Positions 28,721 to 37,806 of a stretch of DNA of 64,000 nucleotides are shown piece after piece. Location: NCBI GenBank assembly GCA_963745945.1, contig CAVUZG010000004.1, forward strand, positions 558,001-622,000. The letters are read 5' to 3'. A program made the translations under genes and the position numbers. Positions within the stretch are counted from its first letter, which is position 1; each line of letters begins with the position of its first letter. This stretch comes from DATFVA01 sp963745945. Its GTDB lineage: Bacteria > Bacteroidota > Ignavibacteria > Ignavibacteriales > Ignavibacteriaceae. Under the pieces are notes generated by a model, which saw only the letters and a list, made by a program, of their open reading frames with translations, was not told where the DNA came from and ran no database searches.

Positions 28721-29968
28721 CTAATCTCCGGCTTTTTTAAATAAGATAGAAGCGTTATGTCCACCAAACCCGAAAGTATTGCTAATAGCATAGTTTATTT
28801 TTTTTTCAGTAACAATTTTTGCACTGTAATTAAGATCGCATTCCGGATCCGGATTATCAAGATTTATTGTTGGAGGAATTTTATCATTCAATACGGAAAA
28901 AATTGTTGCAATAGCTTCAATTCCTCCGGCAGCCCCGAGCAAATGTCCAGTCATCGATTTAGTTGAATTTATAACCATATCATACGCATGATCGCCAAAT
29001 ACCGCTTTTATAGCTCTTGTCTCAGTAACATCATTATAAGGAGTACTCGTTCCATGGGCATTTATATAATCCACATTTACTGCTTCAATATCCCCATCTG
29101 CCATTGCAGCTTTCATTGCACGTATTGCGCCATCTCCGCTGGGAGACGGTGCTGTTATATGGTAAGCATCTCCTGTTAATCCAATCCCGGCTATTTCAGC
29201 ATATATATTTGCTCCGCGTGCTTTTGCATGTTCAAACTCTTCCAGTATCAATGTACCGGCACCCTCACCCATTACAAATCCATTCCGGTCTTTGTCAAAT
29301 GGTCTTGAAGCTTCTTTGTATCTATCATTCCACGTGGAGATTGCACGCATTGCGTTGAATCCCCCGATAGACATTTCAGTAACAGCTGCTTCCGAACCAC
29401 CACACATCATTATATCTGTACTTCCCCGCTGGATTAACATAAAAGCATCAGCAATCGCATGAGATGAAGTAGCACAAGCTGATGTTGTAGCATAATTAGG
29501 ACCCTTTAATCCGAATTTAATTGAGATTTGTCCTGCGGCCATATCGGAAATCATCATTGGAACAAAGAAAGGGCTTATTTTATGCGGATCTTTATTTTCA
29601 AAATAAAGCCAGTGCTGTTTCTCAAGGGTGATCATTCCACCAATTCCACTTCCGTAAATTACTCCAAATTTTTCAGCATCAACACCATTCACATCAATAC
29701 CGGAATCCTTCATTGCCATTATAGCGGTTACTAAAGCAAATTGATTAAACGGATCCAACCGCTTTATTTCCTTCTTTTCAAGATAGTCTTCGGGATTAAA
29801 ATTTTTTACTTCAGCAGCAAATTTGGTATCGAATTTAGATGTATCGAATTTTGAGATAAGATCTACACCATTTTTACCATGGAGAAGACCATCCCAGTAT
29901 TCCTTAATACCTATGCCGATAGGAGTAACTGCACCCATTCCGGTTACAACTACTCTTCTTTTATTCAT
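28721..29968 (-). CDS. fabF: 3-oxoacyl-ACP synthase II
   Basis: A 415-residue condensing enzyme of fatty acid elongation. The catalytic triad is Cys165 in TTSACATSS, His in NAHGTSTPYND and His in KSMTGHLLGAAG, plus the C-terminal NTFGFGGHNAS. It adds malonyl-ACP units to acyl-ACP. It follows acpP with a 108-bp gap containing a hairpin, and is directly coupled to rnc. GGAG sits 7 bp before the ATG. Confidence 0.98.
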   Translation of the reverse strand: MNKRRVVVTGMGAVTPIGIGIKEYWDGLLHGKNGVDLISKFDTSKFDTKFAAEVKNFNPEDYLEKKEIKRLDPFNQFALVTAIMAMKDSGIDVNGVDAEKFGVIYGSGIGGMITLEKQHWLYFENKDPHKISPFFVPMMISDMAAGQISIKFGLKGPNYATTSACATSSHAIADAFMLIQRGSTDIMMCGGSEAAVTEMSIGGFNAMRAISTWNDRYKEASRPFDKDRNGFVMGEGAGTLILEEFEHAKARGANIYAEIAGIGLTGDAYHITAPSPSGDGAIRAMKAAMADGDIEAVNVDYINAHGTSTPYNDVTETRAIKAVFGDHAYDMVINSTKSMTGHLLGAAGGIEAIATIFSVLNDKIPPTINLDNPDPECDLNYSAKIVTEKKINYAISNTFGFGGHNASILFKKAGD

Positions 29969-30041
29969 AACTTTCTCCGAAGAATAATAGAATGAGGATA
30001 ATCTTCATATGATTGAGAGATCATTTTATTTAAAGGGAGAG

Positions 30042-30068
30042 AAGTCGAGAAACTAAATTTCCCGACTT
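30042..30068 (-). terminator. Hairpin between acpP and fabF
   Basis: On the minus strand an 11-bp stem (AAGTCGGGAAA / TTTCTCGACTT, one G-T pair) with loop TTTAG begins 8 bp after the acpP stop. It is followed by CTCTCCCTTTAAAT, so the T-run is poor. It may partly terminate or protect the acpP message, which is usually made in excess over the other fab genes. Confidence 0.6.
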
Positions 30069-30076
30069 TAAAAAGA

Positions 30077-30310
30077 TTAACCTAATTTTTCTGTTAAATA
30101 CCTGGTAGCATCTCCTACGGTATTTATTTTTTCAGCGTCTTCATCAGGTATGGAAACCTGAAAAGCGCTTTCAAAACCCATCACCAACTCCACAATATCC
30201 AACGAATCCGCACCAAGATCATTTGTAAAAGAAGCTTCAGGTGTTATTTGTGAATCTTCAACACCTAATTTGTCCATAATGATTTCTTTTACTTTAGCTT
30301 CTACGTCCAT
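30077..30310 (-). CDS. acpP: Acyl carrier protein
   Basis: A 77-residue acidic four-helix protein. The phosphopantetheine attachment site is Ser36 in DLGADSLDIVEL. It carries the growing acyl chain for all Fab enzymes and PlsX. AGGAG is 8 bp before the ATG. Its position between fabG and fabF is standard; the 67-bp AT-rich upstream gap may contain an extra promoter. Confidence 0.98.
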   Translation of the reverse strand: MDVEAKVKEIIMDKLGVEDSQITPEASFTNDLGADSLDIVELVMGFESAFQVSIPDEDAEKINTVGDATRYLTEKLG

Positions 30311-30377
30311 CTTTGTAACTCCTATATTTTATTTCAGTTAGTTTATATAAATAATATTCAAAAATAAGATAAAAATT

Positions 30378-31139
30378 TCACATTGTCATTCCGCCATCCA
30401 CTGCGATTACCTGTCCGGTAATATAATCAGCTTCCGGGCTGCAGAGAAAACCTACAACTCTTGCAATATCTTCAGGTGAACCCATTCTACCAAGGGGAAC
30501 ATTCCTTAACAATGCTTCCTTCTGCTTTTCATCAAGCTTAGCTGTCATACTAGTTTCAATAAATCCAGGAGCAACGGCGTTTACGGTAATATTTCTTGAA
30601 CCTAATTCCCGTGCCATGGTTTTAGTAAATCCAATTACTCCCGCTTTTGAAGCAACATAATTTGCCTGTCCGGCGTTGCCAATTAAACCTACAACTGAAG
30701 CAATATTTACAATTCTACCATATCTCTGTTTGATCATCGGTTTTAATACTGCTTTAGTATAATTAAAAACGCTTTTCAGATTCGCAGAAATAACATCGTC
30801 AAAATCTTTTTCGGTCATCCTTAAAAGAAGATTATCTCTTGTTATACCTGCATTATTTACCAGGATATCAACGCCACCTAATTTTTCAATTGCTTCATTA
30901 ACAGTCTTCTGTGCGTCTTCAAGGGAAGAAGCATCAGCTTTAAATCCAAATATTTTAGTATCAAAAGCCCCTATTTCTCTTTCCAGTTCATCGGCACATT
31001 CGTCGCAACTATTATAAATAAAAGCAACATCCGAAAATAATATTTTGCAGCAGCTTTTTGCCGCAAGCTCTTTCACTATTGCTCTCCCGATACCTCTTGT
31101 ACCGCCGGTTACTATTGCTCTCTTAGTTTTTTGTGCCAT
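30378..31139 (-). CDS. fabG: 3-oxoacyl-ACP reductase
   Basis: A 253-residue short-chain dehydrogenase. GGTRGIGRA (residues 12-20) is the NADPH loop, NNAG is near 98, the catalytic Ser lies in NIASVVG and the YxxxK motif is YVASK. It reduces 3-oxoacyl-ACP with NADPH. Unusually, the segment after the first helix has four cysteines (Cys30, Cys31 and CxxC at 45-48) where most FabG proteins have none. It overlaps the upstream DUF3109 gene by 17 bp, indicating tight coupling. Confidence 0.95.
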   Translation of the reverse strand: MAQKTKRAIVTGGTRGIGRAIVKELAAKSCCKILFSDVAFIYNSCDECADELEREIGAFDTKIFGFKADASSLEDAQKTVNEAIEKLGGVDILVNNAGITRDNLLLRMTEKDFDDVISANLKSVFNYTKAVLKPMIKQRYGRIVNIASVVGLIGNAGQANYVASKAGVIGFTKTMARELGSRNITVNAVAPGFIETSMTAKLDEKQKEALLRNVPLGRMGSPEDIARVVGFLCSPEADYITGQVIAVDGGMTM

Positions 31140-31725
31140 TTACACTTTCTCCTGCTTTTATCTCCTCGAGATATTCAGTTCTGTATTTTTCCAACTCTTT
31201 GAATCCCTCTGCTCCAAAAAAATGTTTCAATTCATCCCGACAAGCATCAAAGATTGTTTTTCCCCCGGGAGAATAATTATTACAGGTTTTCAATCTATCA
31301 ATATGTTCATCATCAATAGTCAGTGCGTTTTCATAAATAGTTAAAGGAAATAATATACAATAAAGGGGTTTGTATTTCCACTTATATTCTCCCTCAATGT
31401 TTGCAAGCTTTTGCAGGGTACAAAGTCCATCTTTATCAAGGAATGAACATTTTCCGTTATTAACCTCGGTTCCAACAGCAATACCTGATTCAAAATCCTC
31501 GTCTTCTTCAGGATCTTCAAACCATTTGTTTACGTCTTTAACCTGTGATTCATCAAACAAAGGAATCAATTTCTCTTTCAAGCTCAAAATTAATTGATGT
31601 TCTTTAAGATCAGTGTAAACACCATAGTGACAGCACTCTCCACTACAACTGCAATTGAAACTAAAGGTAAAAATCTTTGGATCGATTTTTATTCCATTTA
31701 TTTCTTTCACAAAATTTTCAGACAT
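31123..31725 (-). CDS. DUF3109-family cysteine-rich protein
   Basis: A 200-residue protein matching DUF3109 by its N-terminal FNCSCSGECCHYGVYTD (Cys25, 27, 31, 32) and later KCSFLDKDGLCTL and KPLYCILFPL. The eight or so cysteines suggest a metal site, likely zinc or an Fe-S cluster, as in the related YkgJ-type CxxxCC proteins. The function is not established. It lies inside the fatty-acid operon: its ATG overlaps the fabD stop by 1 bp (TGATG) and its 3' end overlaps fabG by 17 bp, so it is co-translated with both and may act in lipid metabolism. Confidence 0.82.
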   Translation of the reverse strand: MSENFVKEINGIKIDPKIFTFSFNCSCSGECCHYGVYTDLKEHQLILSLKEKLIPLFDESQVKDVNKWFEDPEEDEDFESGIAVGTEVNNGKCSFLDKDGLCTLQKLANIEGEYKWKYKPLYCILFPLTIYENALTIDDEHIDRLKTCNNYSPGGKTIFDACRDELKHFFGAEGFKELEKYRTEYLEEIKAGESVNGTKN

Positions 31726-32639
31726 CAGATATACTTCTCCACATCAGAATATTTATCAATACCGAAATATTTAACATCGGAATTTATTCTTTTAACTAAC
31801 CCCTGTAAAACTCTTCCGGGTCCAATCTCATAGAATTCATCAATTCCATCATTTATCATATTATTAATTGTTTCTTCCCACCTAACAGGTGAAGTTACCT
31901 GTTCGTATAATGATTTTTTGATTTCTTCTTTTATAAGTACTGGTTTTGCTGAAACATTGGCATAAACGGGAATTCTTGCATCATAAATATTTGTGTTATC
32001 AAGTGCGCTTTTCAAAATTTCTTTAGCTGTATCCATTAATGGTGAATGGAAGGCCCCGCTTACAACAAGTTCTTTTACCAGCTTGGCTCCCTTGCTTTTA
32101 CAAATTTCCATCGCTTTTTTTACACCTGTTACAGAACCGGAAATTACTACTTGGCCCGGGGAATTAAAATTTGCACATTGAACTATCCCCTCTGCCGCAG
32201 CTTCCTTACAACATTCATCAACAACCTGAGGTTCAATCCCGATAACAGCTGCCATGGTTCCTTTATTCACTTCACCAGCCTGCTGCATAGCCTTTCCTCT
32301 AACACGTACCAATTTTACTGCATCGTAAAACTGAATTGAACCAGCACAAACAAGAGCTGAATACTCTCCAAGTGAATGTCCTGCAGCGGTTTCCGGATGA
32401 AGTGTGCGTATTAAACTGGAAAGAATAACGCTATGAAGAAAAATTGCGGGTTGTGTAAACTCAGTCTGTCTTAATTGATCTTCAGGACCATTGAACATAA
32501 TATATGAAAGATTAACGCCGAGTGCGTCATCAGCAGTTTTAATCATTTCTTTAGCTTCAACAGAATTCTGAAAAAGATCCTCCGCCATTCCAATATACTG
32601 TGAACCCTGACCGGGAAACAAAAATGCTTTTTTATTCAT
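31725..32639 (-). CDS. fabD: Malonyl-CoA:ACP transacylase
   Basis: A 304-residue enzyme beginning NKKAFLFPGQGSQYIGMAEDLF. The active-site Ser89 is in AAGHSLGEYSAL, with QQAGEVNKGTMAAVIG and the catalytic His in SGAFHSPLM further on. It loads malonyl groups onto ACP. I take the ATG at 32639 rather than the adjacent TTG at 32642. It is 32 bp downstream of fabH. Confidence 0.97.
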   Translation of the reverse strand: MNKKAFLFPGQGSQYIGMAEDLFQNSVEAKEMIKTADDALGVNLSYIMFNGPEDQLRQTEFTQPAIFLHSVILSSLIRTLHPETAAGHSLGEYSALVCAGSIQFYDAVKLVRVRGKAMQQAGEVNKGTMAAVIGIEPQVVDECCKEAAAEGIVQCANFNSPGQVVISGSVTGVKKAMEICKSKGAKLVKELVVSGAFHSPLMDTAKEILKSALDNTNIYDARIPVYANVSAKPVLIKEEIKKSLYEQVTSPVRWEETINNMINDGIDEFYEIGPGRVLQGLVKRINSDVKYFGIDKYSDVEKYI

Positions 32640-32671
32640 CAATACATAATAATTTTAAATGACATTCCGAT

Positions 32672-33673
32672 TTAATCCATTCCCCATTTAACATAACTGG
32701 CACCCCAAGTATAGCCAGCTCCAAACGCAGAGAGAATTAAATTATCACCTTTTTTTAATTTGCCGGCACGATAATAATCCACCAGGCAGAGTGGAATAGT
32801 AGCAGCAGTTGTATTACCGTATTTATCGATATTAATCATAACCTTATCTTTGCCGATTCCCATTCTTTCTGCAGTGGCATCTATAATTCTAAGATTTGCC
32901 TGATGAGGAACAAGATAAGCTATATCCTCAGATGTAAGATTATTCTTCCTCATTATTTCGTATGAAACATCAGCCATACCTTTAACCGCAACTTTAAAAA
33001 CTGCTTTTCCATCCTGATAAAGGTAATGCATCTTTTTATCCACTGTTTCATGTGTAGGAGGATTTAAACTACCCCCGCCTTTCATATGAAGACTTTCCAT
33101 GCCTGAACCATCCACTCTTAAAATCGAATCAATCATACCTACATTTTTATCCTCTGTCGGTTCCAATAAAACCGCAGCACCTGCATCTCCAAATAGTATA
33201 CAGTTATTCCGATCAGTGTAATCTACAATTGAACTCATTTTATCTGCACCGATTACTAATACTTTTTTGTAATTTCCGCTTTCAACAAGGGAGCATCCTG
33301 TCTGAAACGCGAAGAGAAAACCAGAACAAGCTGCTGATAAATCAAATCCCCATGCATTTTTAGCATTAATATTGTTCTGAACAATACAAGCTGTAGCAGG
33401 GAAAAACATATCCGGTGTTACTGTAGCAACAATAATACAATCAATTTCACCTGCTGAAAGATTATACTTTTCTAATAAATCTTTTGCCGCACCTGTTGCC
33501 AGATCACTTGTTGCACCATTTTCTAATAATCTTCGTTCCCTTATACCTGTTCGTGTTCTTATCCATTCATCAGAAGTCTCAACAATTTTTTCGAAATAAG
33601 CATTGTCCATTATTTTATCAGGCACATACATACCTATCCCCGTAATAACAGCATTGTATTTATTGTTTTTCAT
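32672..33673 (-). CDS. fabH: 3-oxoacyl-ACP synthase III
   Basis: A 333-residue enzyme that starts fatty-acid synthesis by condensing acyl-CoA with malonyl-ACP. The catalytic triad is Cys116 (DLSAACSGFLFA), His in LVPHQANLRI and Asn in KYGNTTAATIP. EWIRTRTGIRERR near residue 37 is typical. Its start overlaps the end of plsX by 14 bp. Whether it prefers acetyl-CoA or branched primers cannot be told from the sequence. Confidence 0.98.
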   Translation of the reverse strand: MKNNKYNAVITGIGMYVPDKIMDNAYFEKIVETSDEWIRTRTGIRERRLLENGATSDLATGAAKDLLEKYNLSAGEIDCIIVATVTPDMFFPATACIVQNNINAKNAWGFDLSAACSGFLFAFQTGCSLVESGNYKKVLVIGADKMSSIVDYTDRNNCILFGDAGAAVLLEPTEDKNVGMIDSILRVDGSGMESLHMKGGGSLNPPTHETVDKKMHYLYQDGKAVFKVAVKGMADVSYEIMRKNNLTSEDIAYLVPHQANLRIIDATAERMGIGKDKVMINIDKYGNTTAATIPLCLVDYYRAGKLKKGDNLILSAFGAGYTWGASYVKWGMD

Positions 33674-34718
33674 TTATAACACTTTCGCTTTTTACAGAAA
33701 ATTCTTTAATGGAATTCTCAATTTTTCCTAATAAATTTTTATCGTGCATTACTTTTGCTTTAAATATCATATTTTTTATTGCTTTAGGAGTGCTCGATCC
33801 GTGACCAATAATACTAATTCCATTAACTCCAAGCAAGGGAACTCCGCCATGTTCCTGGTAGTCCATAACTTTTAAAGCTTTCCTCAGGCTGCCTCTTGTT
33901 AAACCTATTTTTATTTTATCAATTATACTTTTCTTTGCTGTTTCGGATAACAAATGTTTTAAAAGTTTTGGAACTGCTTCACCAAATTTAAGAATAATAT
34001 TTCCTATAAAACCATCACAAACAATTACATCGACTTTCCCGGTAAGGATATCCCGGCCTTCGACATTTCCAACAAAATTAAGCCTGGATTGTTTCAATAA
34101 TTTTACAGCTGCTTCAGAAATCTCATTACCTTTCCCTTCTTCTTCACCCATACTTAAAACGCCTACTGTAGGATTTCTAATTCTCCCCATCTCCTTTGCG
34201 TAAATTGTCCCCATCACGGCATATTCAAAAAGGTGTTGAGATTTGGAGTCTTTACCAGCACCAACATCGTACAAATAACATATTCCGTTAACATTTGGCA
34301 TCTCCGCACCAATAGTTGGCCTGCCGACTCCGGGAATTCTTCCCATTACTAGTGTTGATGCAGCCATCATCGCACCGGTATTACCTGCACTTACAAATGC
34401 TTCTGCTTTTTTATCTCTAACAAGACCACAACCAATCATTAGTGAAGAATCAGGTTTTAGTTTCAGAGCACTGGTTGGACTTTCGCCCATTTCAATTACC
34501 TGACTTGCGTTGATTATATTAGATTCATTAAAGGAAATTTTTTCTTCGGTGAGTATCTTTTTAATTTCTTCTGATTTACCTATAAGAAATAATTCAATGT
34601 TTTTAATTTCGTCAATTGCCTGAACTGCACCTAAGATAACGTTCCGGGGAGCGAAATCGCCCCCCATCGCATCAACAGCAACTCTGCATTTACTTCTGTT
34701 CGATTCAGAATCAATCAT
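33660..34718 (-). CDS. plsX: Phosphate acyltransferase
   Basis: A 352-residue protein with VAVDAMGGDFAPRNVI near the N-terminus, FVSAGNTGAMMAAS and DGFIGNIILKFGE, the PlsX hallmarks. It makes acyl-phosphate from acyl-ACP for phospholipid synthesis. It follows rpmF with a 22-bp gap, in the widely conserved order DUF177-rpmF-plsX-fabH. Confidence 0.97.
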   Translation of the reverse strand: MIDSESNRSKCRVAVDAMGGDFAPRNVILGAVQAIDEIKNIELFLIGKSEEIKKILTEEKISFNESNIINASQVIEMGESPTSALKLKPDSSLMIGCGLVRDKKAEAFVSAGNTGAMMAASTLVMGRIPGVGRPTIGAEMPNVNGICYLYDVGAGKDSKSQHLFEYAVMGTIYAKEMGRIRNPTVGVLSMGEEEGKGNEISEAAVKLLKQSRLNFVGNVEGRDILTGKVDVIVCDGFIGNIILKFGEAVPKLLKHLLSETAKKSIIDKIKIGLTRGSLRKALKVMDYQEHGGVPLLGVNGISIIGHGSSTPKAIKNMIFKAKVMHDKNLLGKIENSIKEFSVKSESVINEKQ

Positions 34719-34740
34719 TAAATAGAATAATTGTTAGAAA

Positions 34741-34920
34741 TTAACTTTTGGGTATAAACATTGATTTTTCGTTGTAATACCCGCAGGAAGGACAAGCACG
34801 GTGGGTCATTTTCATTTCACCGCAATTTGAGCAAGTTCCTAAAGACGGAGCAGTTGCCTTGTAATGAGTTCTTCTCTTATCTCTTCTGCTTTTTGACCAT
34901 TTGCGTTTTGGATTTGGCAT
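34741..34920 (-). CDS. rpmF: 50S ribosomal protein L32
   Basis: A 59-residue protein, MPNPKRKWSKSRRDKRRTHY and onwards, with the basic N-terminus of L32. A four-cysteine zinc ribbon (Cys30, 33, 43, 46: CSNC...CPSC) shows it is the zinc-binding C+ form. It is coded between the DUF177 gene (13 bp upstream) and plsX. Confidence 0.97.
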   Translation of the reverse strand: MPNPKRKWSKSRRDKRRTHYKATAPSLGTCSNCGEMKMTHRACPSCGYYNEKSMFIPKS

Positions 34921-34933
34921 TCTTTAACCGTAA

Positions 34934-35440
34934 TTAATTTGTATTGAAATTATTTTTTAATTCTTTTAGTGGAAGCCATCTTGCATCCACATAGTTTTTA
35001 TCACAAGTACAATTTGCCTCATTAAGATTTGTTCCACATCTGTAACAAAGTCCTTTGCATTCTTCAGTGCATAATTTTTTCATGGGAACAGCTAATATCG
35101 AAAAATCCCGAACATCATCTGAGATATCAATTACATCAGTCTCTAATGAAATATAAGATATATTATCCGATTTACTTTCTATGGGTTCAACACCCTGCAG
35201 GTAAACCATTTCGTAATTCGTGCTTAATTTTTTCCTGAACTCGACTGTACACCGGTCGCATTCGAATACAGCATCGACAAAAATTTTTGAATCAAGAATT
35301 ATTTGATTATGAGATTTTTTAATTTCGATTTCAACTTCAACATTTCCTAAAAAAGGAGATTCCAAACCGATAGAGTTTACAGGCTCGGAAAGTTTGAATT
35401 CATGCGTTCCCTCACCCAGATTCGAAATCTTGATTTTCAT
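34934..35440 (-). CDS. DUF177/YceD-family protein
   Basis: A 168-residue protein from the ATG at 35440; a TTG at 35455 would add five residues. The family mark is the central FECDRCTVEFRKKL and the C-terminal CTEECKGLCYRCGTNLNEANCTCD, with clustered cysteines. YceD-type proteins sit before rpmF in most bacteria and are linked to 23S rRNA accumulation in plants and E. coli. It is the first gene of the fab operon here, so its promoter should lie in 35441-35644. Confidence 0.88.
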   Translation of the reverse strand: MKIKISNLGEGTHEFKLSEPVNSIGLESPFLGNVEVEIEIKKSHNQIILDSKIFVDAVFECDRCTVEFRKKLSTNYEMVYLQGVEPIESKSDNISYISLETDVIDISDDVRDFSILAVPMKKLCTEECKGLCYRCGTNLNEANCTCDKNYVDARWLPLKELKNNFNTN

Positions 35441-35644
35441 CGTAATTTCCCACAATCTTTACAAAAAAACGATTTGAAATATAGCCATACTTAAATATAG
35501 AGTCAATAAAGTAAACATCCCGCAATTTGAAGATTTGTATTCTAGTACTCCTGCATTTTGGCATATAAATCTATAGTATATAAACTTTCTAAACATTAAA
35601 TTAAAACTTTAATAATTATTATACATATTCTTCAAAAAGAATAC

Positions 35645-36538
35645 ATGCTCGTTGTTCAGAATTTAACTAAAGAATATAATGACGTTGTTGCTGTAAATAA
35701 CTTAAGCTTTACGGTAAATGAAGGGAAGATATTTGGACTTCTTGGCCCAAATGGAGCAGGCAAAACTACTACAATAAGAACAGTTTTAAATATACTCCGA
35801 CCTACGTCAGGCACAATCAGTTTTAATAACCAGGCAATATCAAAAAATTTCTTTAATCAAATTGGTTATTTGCCTGAAGAACGCGGTTTATATAAAAAGA
35901 GCAAAGTAATTGATTTAATAATTTATTTTGCTCTACTTAAAAATATGACACGTTCTAAGGTATTGCAGGAGCTAGAATTCTGGCTGGAAAAACTCGGGAT
36001 AACACAATACCGGAATAAAAGAATTGAAGAATTGTCAAAAGGAAATCAGCAAAAAGTACAATTTATTACTACAGTTATTCACAATCCAAAGTTGTTAATC
36101 CTCGATGAACCTTTCAGTGGATTTGATCCGATTAACCAGCAAATAATCCGTGAAACAATACTTACTTTTGTTGATGAAGGTAAACTTATTATTCTGTCAA
36201 CTCATCATATGGATTTTGCAGAAAAAATGTGCTCGGAAATATTACTAATGAATAAGGGAAAAGAAGTCTGTAGTGGTTCCCTATCTCAACTAAAGAAAAA
36301 CTTCGGAGGTAATATGGTAGAAGTGGGCTTTGAGGGAAACAGAGATTTGATAAAAAATCTCCCTTATGTAAAAGGAATGGATTATTACAACAATTTTGCA
36401 GAAGTTCAGCTTCAGGAATCAACAGAACCATATTTCTTTCTGAAAGATATTGTTGATAAAGTCAGGGTGAGTCATTTCAGGATAATTGAACCAACTCTTA
36501 ATAAAATTTTTATAGATATGATTAAACAAAGTAATTAA
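35645..36538 (+). CDS. ABC transporter ATP-binding protein (NatA-like)
   Basis: A 297-residue ATPase. Walker A is GPNGAGKT (34-41), the signature is LSKGNQQKVQ, Walker B is LLILDEPFSGFDP and the H-loop is STHHM. The C-terminal ~80 residues, including FRIIEPTLNKIFIDMI, are typical of DUF4162-bearing ABC-2 exporters such as NatA. With the following permease it forms a two-gene exporter. The substrate is unknown; Na+ or a drug are possibilities by homology only. Confidence 0.93.
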   Translation: MLVVQNLTKEYNDVVAVNNLSFTVNEGKIFGLLGPNGAGKTTTIRTVLNILRPTSGTISFNNQAISKNFFNQIGYLPEERGLYKKSKVIDLIIYFALLKNMTRSKVLQELEFWLEKLGITQYRNKRIEELSKGNQQKVQFITTVIHNPKLLILDEPFSGFDPINQQIIRETILTFVDEGKLIILSTHHMDFAEKMCSEILLMNKGKEVCSGSLSQLKKNFGGNMVEVGFEGNRDLIKNLPYVKGMDYYNNFAEVQLQESTEPYFFLKDIVDKVRVSHFRIIEPTLNKIFIDMIKQSN

Positions 36539-36542
36539 GGAT

Positions 36543-37787
36543 TTGAAAAAAATTTTTGAAATATCAAAGTGGGAATTCCTGGAAAAGGTTAAAACAAGAG
36601 CGTTTGTTTTGTCTCTTATAATTACTCCTGCTCTGGTTATAATAATTTCTGTTGGTGGTACATTTATTTCAGCAAATGAAAAAGAGTCCACAAAACCTAT
36701 CGGGATACTGGATTCTTCAATGGTTTATTATTATCCGCTTTCCAAAGCTTTGGAAGAATACAACCTTGATAGCGGCCAGCCAGCTTATATAGTTTTCAAC
36801 CTAAATGAAACAAATAACAAATTTAATAAAGCCATTGAATCCGCTGATGAAGAGGTTTATCATAATAAAATAGCCGGTTATATCTTAATAAAAAGGGGAA
36901 AAAACGATTCTATTCGCGCTGAATACAGGTGTAAGAATTCAGGTAATTTTAAAGATATACAAAGAATAGAAAACGCTCTTGAAGAAACAAGAATCAAAAT
37001 CGGATTAATTAAGCTTGGGATAAATCCGGGTACATTTGAATCTTCTTTAAACCGAATTGATATTAACCAGGTTACTATTAAGGAAGGAACAGGCGAACAT
37101 CCTTCTGATTTCCTCACTGAATTTTTATCCTCACTCGTTTTTATTATGCTTCTTTTAATGATGATAATCTATTCCGGACAAATGCTGGTACGAAGCCTGG
37201 TTGAAGAAAAATCTACAAAACTTATTGAGATATTAATTTCAAGCTGTTCCCCGGAAGAATTACTAGCTGGAAAGATTTTAGGATTAAGTGCACTGGGTTT
37301 ATTCCAGATGTTTATCTGGATTTGCATAGGAATAGGTCTGGCGGGAAGTTCCCTGATTCCAATGTCTGCTTTCGATAATCTTTGGATTATGCTGGTCTAT
37401 TTTATACTGGGTTTTCTGTTTTACACGGCTGTGTTTGTAGGTATCGGTTCAATTGTAACAACTGAACAGGAAGCACAACAAATAACCAGTTATCTTAGTC
37501 TTGTACTTGTTTTGCCAATTGCAATTTCTGCATCTGCTATTACTAATCCCAATTCGGGGCTGGTTCAGATTTTATCATTTATTCCTCTAACAATTCCTGC
37601 AATAATGCTTTTAAAAATAAATGTTGTAAGAGTTTCAACAGTAGAAATTTTATCGACTATTACGATTATGCTCGCATCTATTTATATTATGATATATGTT
37701 GCTTCAAAAATTTTCAGAATAGGCATTTTATCTTATGGAAAGAGACCGGGAATAAAAGAACTCATCTCATGGATAAAAGAAAAATAA
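36543..37787 (+). CDS. ABC-2 type permease (NatB-like)
   Basis: A 414-residue membrane protein starting at TTG 36543, 4 bp after the ATPase stop. Helix 1 is at residues ~18-42, followed by a ~150-residue extracytoplasmic domain, then five helices from about 195 to 400. The sequence VEEKSTKLIEILISSCSPEELLAGKILG is the conserved cytoplasmic block of the NatB/YhaP family. It is the membrane partner of the preceding ATPase. Confidence 0.9.
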   Translation: MKKIFEISKWEFLEKVKTRAFVLSLIITPALVIIISVGGTFISANEKESTKPIGILDSSMVYYYPLSKALEEYNLDSGQPAYIVFNLNETNNKFNKAIESADEEVYHNKIAGYILIKRGKNDSIRAEYRCKNSGNFKDIQRIENALEETRIKIGLIKLGINPGTFESSLNRIDINQVTIKEGTGEHPSDFLTEFLSSLVFIMLLLMMIIYSGQMLVRSLVEEKSTKLIEILISSCSPEELLAGKILGLSALGLFQMFIWICIGIGLAGSSLIPMSAFDNLWIMLVYFILGFLFYTAVFVGIGSIVTTEQEAQQITSYLSLVLVLPIAISASAITNPNSGLVQILSFIPLTIPAIMLLKINVVRVSTVEILSTITIMLASIYIMIYVASKIFRIGILSYGKRPGIKELISWIKEK

Positions 37788-37806
37788 TCTACTATTAAGA
37801 GGAACT

